Translations under genes and position numbers: made by a program
NCBI RefSeq assembly: GCF_030317145.1
Contig: NZ_JASZYE010000001.1
Span: forward strand, 372,001-436,000
DNA from: Variovorax flavidus
GTDB lineage: Bacteria; Pseudomonadota; Gammaproteobacteria; Burkholderiales; Burkholderiaceae_C
DNA length: 64,000 nucleotides
Direction: 5' to 3'
In this document: piece after piece, positions 36,711-46,038 of the stretch
Layout: each line of letters starts with the position of its first letter
How positions within the stretch are numbered: the stretch's first letter is position 1
Notes under the pieces: model-generated
Told to the model about the DNA's origin: nothing
The model's input: only the letters and a program-made list of their open reading frames with translations
The model's database searches: none

Positions 36711-37619
36711 TCAGGGCGCGATGGCGTCGCGCACCCGCAGGAAGCGGGCGAACCTTGGCAAGCCCGACGGGTTCGTTCCGTTGTACCGGTAGCTGACCCA
36801 GGTGCCGATCGCGGGCGGATTTTCGCGCTCGGCGTCGCTGAAGCCGGTACCGAGCTTGAAGCGCTTGCCGTCGGGCATCTCGACCATCAGCGCGCCCAGG
36901 CGGCCGGCGTGCTTGCCGCGGCCGCCGACGTGCGCGACCACGCGGGCATCGGCATCCTCGAAGGGCTTGACCTTGAGCAGGGCGGCACTGCGGTCGGGCT
37001 GATAGGCCGAGGCGCCGCGATGGAGCATCAGGCCTTCGCCGCCCATGCGGACCGTCTTGTCGAGCAGGGCCTGCAGCGCCTCGTGCGTGGTGGCGCGTTC
37101 CTGCGGCACGGCGAAGAGCCATGTTGCATCAGGGATGGGCAGCAACTTGCGCAGCGTGGAGAGGCGCGCCGTGAAGTCGCCGCGGGCTGCGGGCAGGTCG
37201 AAGACCATGAAGCGGATCTCGCGCCAGGCCGCGTCGACCGGTGTCTGGCTGCGCACGGTCGATACCGTGTGCGCGAAGCGCCCGCGACCCGCCCACAATT
37301 CCCCGTCCATCGGGATCGGGGGGAGCGGGGCCGTGAACCAGGCGGGCGCCGCGACGGGCTCGCCGCCGCGCGTCCAGAGCTTCTTGCCATCCCAGTAGCC
37401 CCGAACGCCGTCATATTTCTCGCTGACCCAGTAGTCATCCAGTGGCATGCCACGGCGATAGACCTCCGCCAGCATGAGTGGTGGCGCCTTTGCACCGCCC
37501 CGTGCCGCCGCATCGACGGGACGTGACAAGGCGAACGCAGCGCCGAATGCGGCCAGCACGAGCGCGCGGCGAGACAGGACAACGGGCGCGGCGCGGCGCG
37601 CGCGAATAGAAAAACTCAC
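36711..37619 (-). CDS. Exported minimal ATP-dependent DNA ligase (LigE-like)
   Basis: This is a 302-residue protein. After a leader with LSRRALVLAAFGAAFALSRPVDA (about 15-37) comes a nucleotidyltransferase domain with catalytic Lys68 in SEKYDGVRGYWDG. Next are DGELWAGRGRF (motif III area), GEGLMLHRGASAY (motif IV) and LLKVKPFEDADARV (motif V). A short OB-fold ends GTWVSYRYNGTNPSGLPRFARFLRVR. It would seal nicks in DNA using ATP. LigE-type ligases are known to carry signal peptides and act in the periplasm, possibly in DNA uptake. The start is a GTG at 37619 with GGGGAG 6 bases upstream. The SRRALVL leader resembles a Tat signal. Confidence 0.83.
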   Translation of the reverse strand: MSFSIRARRAAPVVLSRRALVLAAFGAAFALSRPVDAAARGGAKAPPLMLAEVYRRGMPLDDYWVSEKYDGVRGYWDGKKLWTRGGEPVAAPAWFTAPLPPIPMDGELWAGRGRFAHTVSTVRSQTPVDAAWREIRFMVFDLPAARGDFTARLSTLRKLLPIPDATWLFAVPQERATTHEALQALLDKTVRMGGEGLMLHRGASAYQPDRSAALLKVKPFEDADARVVAHVGGRGKHAGRLGALMVEMPDGKRFKLGTGFSDAERENPPAIGTWVSYRYNGTNPSGLPRFARFLRVRDAIAP

Positions 37620-37683
37620 GATCAACTCCCCGGCATTTGTAGGTATGCCGGAATTATGGAGTTCCGAAGTGCTACGGGCCTTC

Positions 37684-38475
37684 TCAGGCGGCAGGCTCCG
37701 CGATGCCGCCGACGACGTGGCTGAAGCCGCCGTCGACATAGGTGATCTCGGCGGTCACGCCGCTGGCGAGGTCGCTCAGGAGGAAAGCGGCCACATTGCC
37801 GACTTCCTCGATCGTGATGTTGCGGCGGATCGGCGCGACCTCGGCAACGGCGGACAGGATTTTGCCGAAGCCCTTGATGCCGCTGGCCGCCAGCGTCTTG
37901 ATCGGGCCGGCGCTGATGCCGTTGACGCGCATGCCCTTCGGCCCGAGCGATTCTGCGAGATAGCGCACCGAGGCTTCGAGCGAAGCCTTGGCAAGGCCCA
38001 TCGTGTTGTAGTTGGGCAGGGCCCGCATGGCGCCGAGGTAGGTCAGCGTCAGCAGCGCCGACTTGTCGTTGAGGTAGGGCAGGGCGGCCTTGGCCATCGC
38101 GGGGAAGCTGTAGGCGCTGATGTCGTGCGCCACCTTGAACGCGTCGCGCGACAGGCCGTCGAGGAAGTCGCCGGCGATCGCTTCGCGCGGGGCGAAGCCG
38201 ATGCTGTGGACGAATCCGTCGAACTTGGGCCAGGTCTGCGACAGGTCGGCGAAGAGCTTGTCGATCTGCGCATCGTCGCCCACGTCGCAATCGAAGACCA
38301 GCTTCGAACCGAAGTCGGCCGCGAATTCGGTGATGCGGTCCTTGAAGCGCTCGCCCACGTAGCTGAACGCCAGCTCGGCGCCCTGTTCATGGCACGCCTT
38401 GGCGATGCCGTAGGCGATGGAGCGGTTGCTCAGCACGCCGGTGATCAGAAGTTTTTTGCCGGAAAGAAAGCCCAT
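37684..38475 (-). CDS. fabI: Enoyl-[acyl-carrier-protein] reductase (NADH)
   Basis: This 263-residue divergent short-chain dehydrogenase has the FabI NAD loop [15 protein letters not shown] at 13-27. Tyr146 and the catalytic Tyr156/Lys163 follow the family spacing ([20 protein letters not shown]). It reduces trans-2-enoyl-ACP in the last step of fatty acid elongation and is the triclosan target in other bacteria. Length matches FabI. Start 38475 ([13 protein letters not shown]) is standard; thirteen extra upstream codons are open but lie in the divergent gap. Its start is 37 bases from the divergent yejA start. Confidence 0.95.
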   Translation of the reverse strand: MGFLSGKKLLITGVLSNRSIAYGIAKACHEQGAELAFSYVGERFKDRITEFAADFGSKLVFDCDVGDDAQIDKLFADLSQTWPKFDGFVHSIGFAPREAIAGDFLDGLSRDAFKVAHDISAYSFPAMAKAALPYLNDKSALLTLTYLGAMRALPNYNTMGLAKASLEASVRYLAESLGPKGMRVNGISAGPIKTLAASGIKGFGKILSAVAEVAPIRRNITIEEVGNVAAFLLSDLASGVTAEITYVDGGFSHVVGGIAEPAA

Positions 38476-38512
38476 GGGTCGACCTCGTGAAAATCTTGGG
38501 CAGAATTCTCGC

Positions 38513-40312
38513 ATGCGGGTTCTCTCGTTCTGCTGGCTGATGGTGTGCGCGGTTCCCGCTTGGGCGGCGCATGGCTATGCCATGTGGGATGACCTCAAGT
38601 ACCCGCCCGACTTCAAGGCCTTCGCCTACGTGAACGTCGATGCGCCCAGGGGCGGGGAGCTTCGGCTGGTCAGCAACCAGCGTTACTCCACCTTCGACAA
38701 GTACAACCCCTTCACCATCAAGGGCGCCCCGCCGGCCTACTTGGGCAGCCTGATGTTCGATTCGCTGCTGGCCGGGTCCATGGACGAAACGGCGTCCGGC
38801 TACGGTCTTCTGGCCGAAGACGTGGTTGTGTCGCCCGATCGGCTCAGCGCAACCTTCAGGCTTCGGCCGGAAGCGCGCTTCCACGACGGCAGCCAGGTCG
38901 AGGCGGCCGACGTCAAGCACAGCTACGACACGCTGATCGGTCCCTATGTGTCCCCGGCGTACAAGACGATGCTCGAAGACGTCGAAAGCGCCGAAGTGGT
39001 CGACGCGCGCACCATTCGCTACAAGTTCAGGAAGCCGAACCGCGAATTGCCGCTGGTCGTCGGCGGGCTGCCGGTCTTCAGCCGCCGATGGGGCATGGAG
39101 AATGGCAAGGCCAAGCCCTTCGACCAGGTCATCATGGACATCCCGATCGGCAGCGGGCCGTACAAGATCGGCCCCGTGCGCTTCGGCAAGGACATCACCT
39201 ACGTGCGCGATCCCGGCTACTGGGCGCGTGATCTGCCGGTGCGGCGAGGCACGAACAACTTCGACCGCATCACCATCAAGATCTACAAGGACAACACGGC
39301 GCGGCTCGAGGCCTTCAAGGCGGGCGAGTTCGACATGATGAGCTTCTATTCGGCCGGCGACTGGGCGCGCCGCGTGACGGGCAAGCGCTTCGACTCCGGC
39401 GAACTGGTCAAGCGCGAATTTGCGCACCGGCTGCCTTCGGGGTTCCAGAGCTACGTGCTCAACAGCCGGCGCCCGTTGCTGCAGGACAGAAGGGTCCGGG
39501 AGGCCCTGGGCCTGGCATTCGACTACGACTGGATGAGTCGCCAGATGTTCTACGGTGGCTATCCCCGCGTGAGGGATCTGTTCGGCAACACCGATTGCGC
39601 GGCCGAAGGCAAGCCTTCCCCGGAAGAACTCAAGCTGCTCGAGCCTTGGCGCGGAAAGGTCCCCGACGAGGTGTTCGGGCCGATGTACGAGCCGCCCACC
39701 ACGGAGGGGGCGGGGCATTCCCTGCGCAACAACCTGCGCCGGGCGCAGGAATTGCTCAAGCAAGCCGGTTGGGAATACCGGGAAGGCGCGCTGCGCAACG
39801 CGCAAGGCCGTCCGATGGAGCTTGAATACCTGGACAGCAAGGAAGGCGGTGTGCGGACCGTGTCGCCCTGGATGCGCAATCTCGAAAAGCTCGGCATCGG
39901 GCTGAAGTTCGCCTCGGTCGATTTCGCGCTGTACCAGCAGCGTCTGGACAAGTTCGAGTTCGACATCACGACCATCAACTTCCCGGGCACGCACAATCCC
40001 GGCCAGCAACTGGCCGACATCTTCGGCAGCAAGGCGGCGGCGACGGAGAGTTCCGGCAACTACATGGGCGTGAGCAGCCCGGCGATCGATGCGCTGGTCG
40101 TGGACATCGTGCGCGCGGACACCAAGGCCGAGCTTCTGCCGGCCTGCCGGGCGCTCGACCGCGTGATCATGCACAGCCACTACCTGATTCCGCAATGGAC
40201 CTTGATGGTGCATCGCATCGCCTACAACGCCTGGCGGCTGGCCTACAAGGCGCCGATGCCGCCCTATGCGTCCGGTGAAGACTGGGTCATGACCACTTGG
40301 TGGGCGCGGTAG
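38513..40312 (+). CDS. yejA: Peptide ABC transporter substrate-binding protein YejA
   Basis: This 599-residue protein has a signal peptide (about 1-19, ending AWA). The mature part is a cluster C (DppA/OppA-like) binding protein: [76 protein letters not shown] and a C-terminal HYLIPQW. The YejA wording ([10 protein letters not shown] near the N-terminus, FTIKG) is clear. It delivers peptides to YejBEF. In enterobacteria the system takes up peptides, including microcin C and some antimicrobial peptides. Confidence 0.9.
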   Translation: MRVLSFCWLMVCAVPAWAAHGYAMWDDLKYPPDFKAFAYVNVDAPRGGELRLVSNQRYSTFDKYNPFTIKGAPPAYLGSLMFDSLLAGSMDETASGYGLLAEDVVVSPDRLSATFRLRPEARFHDGSQVEAADVKHSYDTLIGPYVSPAYKTMLEDVESAEVVDARTIRYKFRKPNRELPLVVGGLPVFSRRWGMENGKAKPFDQVIMDIPIGSGPYKIGPVRFGKDITYVRDPGYWARDLPVRRGTNNFDRITIKIYKDNTARLEAFKAGEFDMMSFYSAGDWARRVTGKRFDSGELVKREFAHRLPSGFQSYVLNSRRPLLQDRRVREALGLAFDYDWMSRQMFYGGYPRVRDLFGNTDCAAEGKPSPEELKLLEPWRGKVPDEVFGPMYEPPTTEGAGHSLRNNLRRAQELLKQAGWEYREGALRNAQGRPMELEYLDSKEGGVRTVSPWMRNLEKLGIGLKFASVDFALYQQRLDKFEFDITTINFPGTHNPGQQLADIFGSKAAATESSGNYMGVSSPAIDALVVDIVRADTKAELLPACRALDRVIMHSHYLIPQWTLMVHRIAYNAWRLAYKAPMPPYASGEDWVMTTWWAR

Positions 40313-40330
40313 CCGACAAGAAACATCGCC

Positions 40331-41359
40331 ATGCTGTCCTACGTCCTCAAGCGCTTGCTGCTCTTCATCCCGACCCTGATCGGCGTGCTGCTCGTGACGT
40401 TCCTGGTGATCCAGTTCGTGCCCGGCGGACCGGTGGAGCAGTACCTGGCCGAGGCGAAGGCGGGCGTGCGTGGTGGGGTCGAGTCGGGTGGCTCCAACTA
40501 CCGCGGCGATCAGGGGGTCGACCCCAAGCGGCTCGCGGAAATCAAGGCTCTCTATGGCTTCGACAAGCCGGCGCACGAGCGGCTGTTTCAGATGCTGGGC
40601 CAGTTCGCCCGCTTCGACCTGGGCCGCAGCTTCTTCCAGAACAAGGACGTATGGACGCTCATTCTCGAGAAGCTGCCCGTGTCGATCAGCCTCGGGCTCT
40701 GGACTTTCTTCATCAGCTATGGCGTCGCGGTGCCCCTGGGCGTCGCGAAGGCCGTGCGGGCGGGCACGCGCTTCGACCTCGTCACCACCTTGCTGATCCT
40801 CGTGGGCTACGCGATTCCGGGGTTCGTGCTTGGCGTGGCCCTGCTGGTGGTCTTCGGTGGTCAACTGCAGTGGTTTCCGTTGCGCGGCCTCACTTCGGCC
40901 AACTGGGAAGACCTGAGCTGGGGTGCCCGGATCGTCGACTATCTGTGGCACATCACGCTGCCGGTGACGGCCATGGTGCTGGGCAGCTTCGCAGTCACTT
41001 CGATGCTGACCAAGAACGCCTTCCTGGAGGAGATCCGCAAGCAATACGTCCTGACAGCGCGCGCCAAGGGGCTGGGCGAGCGTCAGGTACTGTGGAAGCA
41101 CGTGTTCCGCAATGCGCTGATTCCGATCGTCACCGGTCTCCCGGCGGCTTTCATCGGCGCCTTCTTCACCGGGTCGCTGCTCATCGAGACGCTGTTCTCG
41201 CTGGACGGACTCGGCTTGCTGGGCTACGAGAGCGTGATCCGTCGCGACTACCCGGTGGTGCTCGGCACGCTGTACCTCTTCACGCTGATCGGCTTGCTGA
41301 CCAAGCTCATCTCCGATCTCTGCTACGTATGGGTCGATCCGAGGGTGAAGTTTGACTAG
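40331..41359 (+). CDS. yejB: Peptide ABC transporter permease YejB
   Basis: This 342-residue inner-membrane permease has six segments. The start LSYVLKRLLLFIPTLIGVLLVTFLVIQFVPGGPVEQY is the typical DppB/OppB N-terminus. YejB has an extra insert before the first transport domain, here about 45-75 (VESGGSNYRGDQGVDPKRLAEI). The EAA-type cytoplasmic loop that docks on the ATPase lies near EIRKQYVLTARAKGLGERQVLWKHVFRNA. It follows yejA by 18 bases. Confidence 0.92.
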   Translation: MLSYVLKRLLLFIPTLIGVLLVTFLVIQFVPGGPVEQYLAEAKAGVRGGVESGGSNYRGDQGVDPKRLAEIKALYGFDKPAHERLFQMLGQFARFDLGRSFFQNKDVWTLILEKLPVSISLGLWTFFISYGVAVPLGVAKAVRAGTRFDLVTTLLILVGYAIPGFVLGVALLVVFGGQLQWFPLRGLTSANWEDLSWGARIVDYLWHITLPVTAMVLGSFAVTSMLTKNAFLEEIRKQYVLTARAKGLGERQVLWKHVFRNALIPIVTGLPAAFIGAFFTGSLLIETLFSLDGLGLLGYESVIRRDYPVVLGTLYLFTLIGLLTKLISDLCYVWVDPRVKFD

Positions 41360-42404
41360 CGCGCCGACCGCCCGACCCGCGTCGGTCAGCCCTGGGCGCC
41401 GTGCCTGGCTGCGCTTCAAGCGCAACCGCCTGGGCTTCTGGAGCCTGGTGCTGTTCGTCGCGATGGTCGTCCTGAGTCTCTTCGCAGAAGTGATCTCGAC
41501 CGATCGACCGCTCGTGATGCGCTACGAAGGCAGGATCTATTTCCCGGTTCTTCGTGACTATTCGGAGAAGACCTTCGGTGGCGATTTCGAGACGCCGACC
41601 GACTACCTCGACCCCTTCATCCGCGAGCGCATCACGCAAGGCGACAACTGGGCGATCTACGCCATCAACCCGTACGGCCCGAAGACGCTCAACTATTTCG
41701 CCAAGTCGCCAAGTCCGGCGGCGCCGACCCGCGACAACTGGCTCGGCACCGACGATCGCGGCCGTGACCTTCTGGCGCAGTTGATCTATGGCTTCCGGGT
41801 GAGCGTGTTGTTCGGCCTCGCGCTCACGGCCATCGGCACCGTGCTCGGGGTGGCGGCGGGCGCCGTGCAGGGCTATTTCGCGGGGAAAGTCGATCTCGCG
41901 TTCCAGCGCTTCATCGAGATCTGGGGTTCGATGCCCGAGCTCTACCTGCTCATCATCTTCAGCGCCGTCTTCGCGCCCAGTGTCGCGTTGCTGCTGATAC
42001 TGCTGAGCCTGTTCGGCTGGATGGGCCTCTCCGACTACGTGCGCGCCGAGTTCCTTCGCAACCGCCAGATGGACTACGTGCGTGCCGCACGGGCGCTCGG
42101 CGTGGGCAACCTGCAGATCATGTGGAAGCACATCCTGCCCAACAGCATGACGCCGGTGGTGACCTTTCTTCCGTTTCGCATGAGTGCGTCGATCCTCGCG
42201 CTGACGTCGCTCGACTTCCTGGGCCTCGGGGTGCCGCCCGGAACGCCGTCGCTCGGCGAACTGCTGAGCCAGGGCAAGGCCAACATCGATGCCTGGTGGA
42301 TCTCCCTGTCCACCTTCGGCGTCCTGGTCTTGACGCTGATGCTGCTGACCTTCATGGGTGATGCCCTGCGCGACGCGCTCGATCCGCGAAAGGCCGACCG
42401 ATGA
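41352..42404 (+). CDS. yejE: Peptide ABC transporter permease YejE
   Basis: This 350-residue permease is of the DppC/OppC type. An N-terminal cytosolic/first-membrane part contains RRAWLRFKRNRLGFWSLVLFV. A long periplasmic loop (YEGRIYFPVLRDYSEKTFGG) is characteristic of YejE, and LGTDDRGRDLLAQLIYGFRVS is the DppC signature. The EAA loop lies at YVRAARALGVGNLQIMWKHILPNS. The start is a TTG at 41352, overlapping the yejB end by 8 bases; the overlap and reading frame leave little alternative. Confidence 0.92.
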   Translation: MTSAPTARPASVSPGRRAWLRFKRNRLGFWSLVLFVAMVVLSLFAEVISTDRPLVMRYEGRIYFPVLRDYSEKTFGGDFETPTDYLDPFIRERITQGDNWAIYAINPYGPKTLNYFAKSPSPAAPTRDNWLGTDDRGRDLLAQLIYGFRVSVLFGLALTAIGTVLGVAAGAVQGYFAGKVDLAFQRFIEIWGSMPELYLLIIFSAVFAPSVALLLILLSLFGWMGLSDYVRAEFLRNRQMDYVRAARALGVGNLQIMWKHILPNSMTPVVTFLPFRMSASILALTSLDFLGLGVPPGTPSLGELLSQGKANIDAWWISLSTFGVLVLTLMLLTFMGDALRDALDPRKADR

Positions 42405-42420
42405 CGCACCGGAGGCTGCC

Positions 42421-44037
42421 ATGAGCGCGCCCTTGCTGAAGGTCGAAGGCCTGCGCGTCGCTTTTGGCGACAAGGAGGTGGTGCACGACATCGACTTCCA
42501 GATCGCGCAGGGCGAAAAGCTGGCGCTGGTCGGCGAATCGGGTTCGGGCAAGACCGTCACGGCGCTGAGCCTGCTGCGCCTCGTGCAGAACGCGGAAATC
42601 TCGGGCGTCGCGAACTTTGTCGACGGGGAGGGCGGCGGCGTGCGCGACCTGCTGTCTCTGTCAGAGGTCCGGCTGCGTGGCATCCGCGGCAAGGAGATCG
42701 CGATGATCTTCCAGGAGCCGATGACGGCGCTCAATGCGCTCTACCCCGTGGGCGACCAGATCGCCGAAGTGCTCGAACTGCACCAGGCACTGTCGGCGCG
42801 CGCCGCGCACGAAGCTGCGGTGCAACTGCTGGCGGACACGGGTATTCCGGAGCCCGCTCGCAGGGCGCGGGCGTTTCCGCACCAGTTGTCCGGCGGCCAG
42901 CGGCAGCGCGCCATGATCGCGATGGCACTGGCCTGCAAGCCGCGCCTTCTGCTGGCCGACGAGCCAACCACCGCACTCGATGTCACCGTGCGAGCGCAGA
43001 TCCTGGAGCTGTTGGCCGACCTGCAACGCAAGTACGGCATGGCGGTGCTGCTCATCACGCATGACCTGAACCTCGTGCGCCGCTTCGCGGATCGGGTGGC
43101 GGTGATGGAGAACGGCTACATCGTGGAGCACGGCGCCGTGTCGACCGTGTTCGACGCGCCGCGACACCCCTACACGCGCAAGTTGATCGACAGCCGTCCG
43201 ACGCGAGACGTGGCACCCGTCGCGGTCGATGCCGACGCACCGCCGGTTCTCGCAGCCACGGCGCTGCGGGTGATCTATCCGGTGTCGCGCCCGGGCATTG
43301 GAGGATGGTTTCGCAAGGGCGAGTTCGTGGCGGTGCAGGGCGCCGATTTCAGCATCGCGCCGGGCGAGACGCTCGGCGTGGTGGGCGAGTCCGGTTCGGG
43401 CAAGTCCACGCTGGCCCTCGCGGCGCTGGGCCTGCTGAAACACGAGGGCGATCTGGCCGTCGGCGGCCGAAAGTGGGCTGCGGGCGGTGCCAGCGACCGG
43501 GCGTTGCGGCGGGTGATGCAGGTGGTCTTTCAGGACCCGTTCTCGTCGCTCTCGCCGCGCATGACGGTCGAGCAGATCGTCGGCGAAGGCCTGACGGTGC
43601 ATGCGCCCGAACTCGATCCTTCTGCCCGCCGCACGCGAGCGCTCCAAGCCTTGGCCGATGTCGGCTTGACGGAGGCGCAGTTCCCTTCGTTGCTCGACCG
43701 CTACCCGCACGAGTTTTCAGGCGGGCAGCGGCAGCGTCTGGCGATTGCCCGTGCGCTCATCGTCGACCCCGGTCTCCTGGTGCTCGACGAGCCGACCAGT
43801 GCGCTCGATGTGACAATCCAGAAGCAGGTGCTCGGCTTGCTGCAGCGCCTTCAGCGCGAACGTGGTCTGAGCTACCTGCTGATCACGCACGACGTCGAGG
43901 TCATCCGCGCGATGGCGCACAAGGTCATCGTCATGAAAGACGGCGCGATCCTCGAATCGGGCCCCGTCGACCGGGTGCTCGACGCGCCTGAACACCCCTA
44001 CACGCAGAAACTGGTAGCCGCAGCGCTGGCAGATTAG
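42421..44037 (+). CDS. yejF: Peptide ABC transporter ATPase YejF (two cassettes)
   Basis: This 538-residue protein carries two ABC domains in one chain, as expected for YejF. The first has Walker A GESGSGKTV, signature LSGGQRQRAM and Walker B LLADEPTTALD. The second has GESGSGKSTL, signature FSGGQRQRLA and VLDEPTSALD. Each ends with a DppD/DppF-type extension (HPYTRKLIDSRP and HPYTQKLVAAAL). It powers uptake through YejBE. It begins 16 bases after yejE. Confidence 0.93.
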   Translation: MSAPLLKVEGLRVAFGDKEVVHDIDFQIAQGEKLALVGESGSGKTVTALSLLRLVQNAEISGVANFVDGEGGGVRDLLSLSEVRLRGIRGKEIAMIFQEPMTALNALYPVGDQIAEVLELHQALSARAAHEAAVQLLADTGIPEPARRARAFPHQLSGGQRQRAMIAMALACKPRLLLADEPTTALDVTVRAQILELLADLQRKYGMAVLLITHDLNLVRRFADRVAVMENGYIVEHGAVSTVFDAPRHPYTRKLIDSRPTRDVAPVAVDADAPPVLAATALRVIYPVSRPGIGGWFRKGEFVAVQGADFSIAPGETLGVVGESGSGKSTLALAALGLLKHEGDLAVGGRKWAAGGASDRALRRVMQVVFQDPFSSLSPRMTVEQIVGEGLTVHAPELDPSARRTRALQALADVGLTEAQFPSLLDRYPHEFSGGQRQRLAIARALIVDPGLLVLDEPTSALDVTIQKQVLGLLQRLQRERGLSYLLITHDVEVIRAMAHKVIVMKDGAILESGPVDRVLDAPEHPYTQKLVAAALAD

Positions 44038-44057
44038 AAGAATTCGGAGAGAGCGGA

Positions 44058-45263
44058 ATGTCGCTGATCGGTTACGACAGGCGCGGTGCCTGGCGCGCGG
44101 CGCTGGCCTGCATGGCAGCGCTGGCGGTGGCGATGGGTCTCGGGCGCTTCGCCTTCACGCCGATGCTTCCCATCATGCTGCACGAGGGCAAGCTCGACCT
44201 GCAGGCGGGTGGCGTCCTGGCTTCGCTCAACTACCTCGGTTACTTTCTAGGTGCGCTGAGCTGCGCGTCGATCCGGGTGAAGGCGGCTGCCATGGTGCGC
44301 GGCGGGTTGATTGCCACCGCGGCGCTGCTGCTGGGAATGGGGCTGTTGCACGGCTTCACCGTCTGGGGCGTACTTCGTACGGCGGCGGGCGTCATGAGCG
44401 CCTGGACTTTCGTGTTCGCGTCCGGGTGGGGCCTGCGTCGACTGGCCGAGACCGGGGCGCCGGCCCTGGCGGGCGTGATCTACACGGGGCCAGGCATCGG
44501 CATTGCGGCCACCGGGCTTCTGGGCGGCGCGGTCGGCCGGTGGGGGTCGAATGCGGGATGGATCGGATTCGGGCTGCTGTCGCTGGTTCTGATCGCGCTG
44601 GTCTGGCGCATCTTTAATGACGGGGAAGCGGCCCACGCGGCACCCCAGGCCGGGCCTGCAGCCGCGCCGACTGCGGCCGAATCCGCCGCTGCGCGCAGTG
44701 ACGCGCGTTGGCTGGTGGCCCTCTATGGTCTGGCCGGCTTCGGCTACATCATCACGGCGACCTTTCTTCCCGTGATCGCACGCCAGGCGCTGCCGGGCTC
44801 GCCCTGGCCGGATTTTTTCTGGCCCTTGTTCGGCCTGGCGATCGTTCCGGGCGCCTTGATCGGTGCCCGGGCACCCATCCATTGGGACAATCGGCTGTTA
44901 CTGGGCCTGGCCTACGCCTTGCAGGCGCTGGGCGTCGTGCTGTCGGTGGCATGGCCGACGATCACCGGGTTTGCGCTGGGCAGCCTGCTGTTGGGAATGC
45001 CCTTTACGGCGATCACACTTTTTGCCATGCGGGATGCGCGGCGGCTCCGGGGCAATGCCGCCGCAGGCCTGATCGGCTACGCGACGGCTTCCTATGGCGT
45101 CGGCCAGATCCTCGGGCCGCTATTTGCCGCGCCGTTGGCCCAGCGGACAGGGTCCTTCGCGGTTCCCCTGCTGGTGGCCGCCGGCGCGCTCGGAATAGGG
45201 GCGGTGCTTTTTATCGGGGTCTGGCACCGTTCACGCGTCACCAAAGGTATCCGAAGCACGTAG
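44058..45263 (+). CDS. YbfB/YjiJ-family MFS transporter
   Basis: This 401-residue protein has about twelve membrane segments. The family-typical start is AMGLGRFAFTPMLPIMLHEGKLDLQAGGVLASLNYLGYFLGAL. A Pro/Ala-rich cytosolic loop (about 193-213) separates the halves. The second half contains RLRGNAAAGLIGYATASYGVGQILGP. The substrate is unknown; YbfB/YjiJ proteins are thought to be exporters. It lies 20 bases after yejF and may be read with that operon. Confidence 0.83.
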   Translation: MSLIGYDRRGAWRAALACMAALAVAMGLGRFAFTPMLPIMLHEGKLDLQAGGVLASLNYLGYFLGALSCASIRVKAAAMVRGGLIATAALLLGMGLLHGFTVWGVLRTAAGVMSAWTFVFASGWGLRRLAETGAPALAGVIYTGPGIGIAATGLLGGAVGRWGSNAGWIGFGLLSLVLIALVWRIFNDGEAAHAAPQAGPAAAPTAAESAAARSDARWLVALYGLAGFGYIITATFLPVIARQALPGSPWPDFFWPLFGLAIVPGALIGARAPIHWDNRLLLGLAYALQALGVVLSVAWPTITGFALGSLLLGMPFTAITLFAMRDARRLRGNAAAGLIGYATASYGVGQILGPLFAAPLAQRTGSFAVPLLVAAGALGIGAVLFIGVWHRSRVTKGIRST

Positions 45264-45291
45264 AAACCCCACTTTCGTAACGCAATTGGCA

Positions 45292-45297
45292 TATAAT
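45292..45297 (+). promoter_or_regulatory. Candidate -10 element for the rimP operon
   Basis: A perfect TATAAT lies in the short gap after the MFS gene and before the rimP leader hairpin. I see no good -35 box at normal spacing, so it is a candidate only. Transcription from it would start about 45303, just before the leader stem. Confidence 0.4.
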
Positions 45298-45307
45298 TCA
45301 AGGCTCA

Positions 45308-45350
45308 CGACCAAACGGGCGGGTACCAACCGCCCGTTTTTTATTGGTCG
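45308..45350 (+). promoter_or_regulatory. rimP leader hairpin / possible attenuator
   Basis: The inner stem ACGGGCGG / CCGCCCGT has a seven-base loop and is followed by a run of six T (45337-45342), which makes an intrinsic terminator. An outer stem CGACCAA (45308-45314) / TTGGTCG (45344-45350) brackets the inner stem and the T run. It lies between a candidate promoter and rimP, so it may act as an attenuator of the translation operon. It could instead just terminate the MFS transcript. Confidence 0.6.
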
Positions 45351-45412
45351 AAGCATTCTTGATGTCGCAGGCGGGCGGCGGCATCGGGCACACCAAGGGC
45401 ATAAACATACAC

Positions 45413-46021
45413 GTGGCATTGCAGCAGACAGTGGAACAAACCGTGGCCGGGCTCGGCTACGACCTGGTCGAGATCGAACGCTCGGCCGGGGGATTGCTGC
45501 GCGTCACGATTGATTTGCCCTGGAAAGGCCCCAATTCAGAAGTTGCGCCGGGCACGCCGGAGCCGTTCATCACTGTCGAGGATTGCGAGAAGGTGACCCG
45601 CCAGTTGCAATTCGCGCTGGAAGTGGACGGCGCCGACTACAAGCGGCTCGAAGTGTCGTCGCCGGGTATTGACCGGCCGCTGCGCAATGAGCAGGATTTC
45701 GAACGTTTTGCCGGCGAGGTGATCGACATCACGCTCAAGGCCCCGATGGGTGCGGCGGCTGGCGGCCAGGTGGCGGCCAATCGCAAGAAATTTCGCGGCA
45801 CGCTGGAGCGTGTTGCAGCGGCCGACGGCTCGCATGGCTGGCAGATCGTCTGGAGCGACGAGCCGGCGCCGAAGCCCGGTCAGAAGATCAGCAAGAAGCG
45901 CGCGCCTGCACCCCTGCAGGCGCTGGGTTTTGCTTTGGACGAGCTCCGCGAAGCGCGGCTCGCCCCGATAGTGGATTTCAAGGGGCGCAGGCCCAAACCT
46001 GGCACGGTGGTGTCGGACTGA
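45413..46021 (+). CDS. rimP: Ribosome maturation factor RimP
   Basis: This 202-residue protein has the two RimP domains. The N-terminal one contains [34 protein letters not shown] and the central signature is [24 protein letters not shown]-terminal SH3-like domain ends in a longer basic tail than in E. coli (about 150 residues there). RimP is needed for maturation of the 30S subunit. I choose GTG 45413 (VALQQTVEQ); TTG 45344 and ATG 45362 are in frame upstream, but the added residues do not look like RimP. It is the first gene of the nusA-infB operon. Confidence 0.88.
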   Translation: MALQQTVEQTVAGLGYDLVEIERSAGGLLRVTIDLPWKGPNSEVAPGTPEPFITVEDCEKVTRQLQFALEVDGADYKRLEVSSPGIDRPLRNEQDFERFAGEVIDITLKAPMGAAAGGQVAANRKKFRGTLERVAAADGSHGWQIVWSDEPAPKPGQKISKKRAPAPLQALGFALDELREARLAPIVDFKGRRPKPGTVVSD

Positions 46022-46038
46022 ACGAGGAGAGTGGTGGC

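Noticed and set aside
38387..41425. A 1012-codon minus-strand open frame opposite yejA and yejB
   Set aside because: Pure shadow of the peptide transporter genes; composition is Arg/His/Gln-rich with no domain I can recognise.
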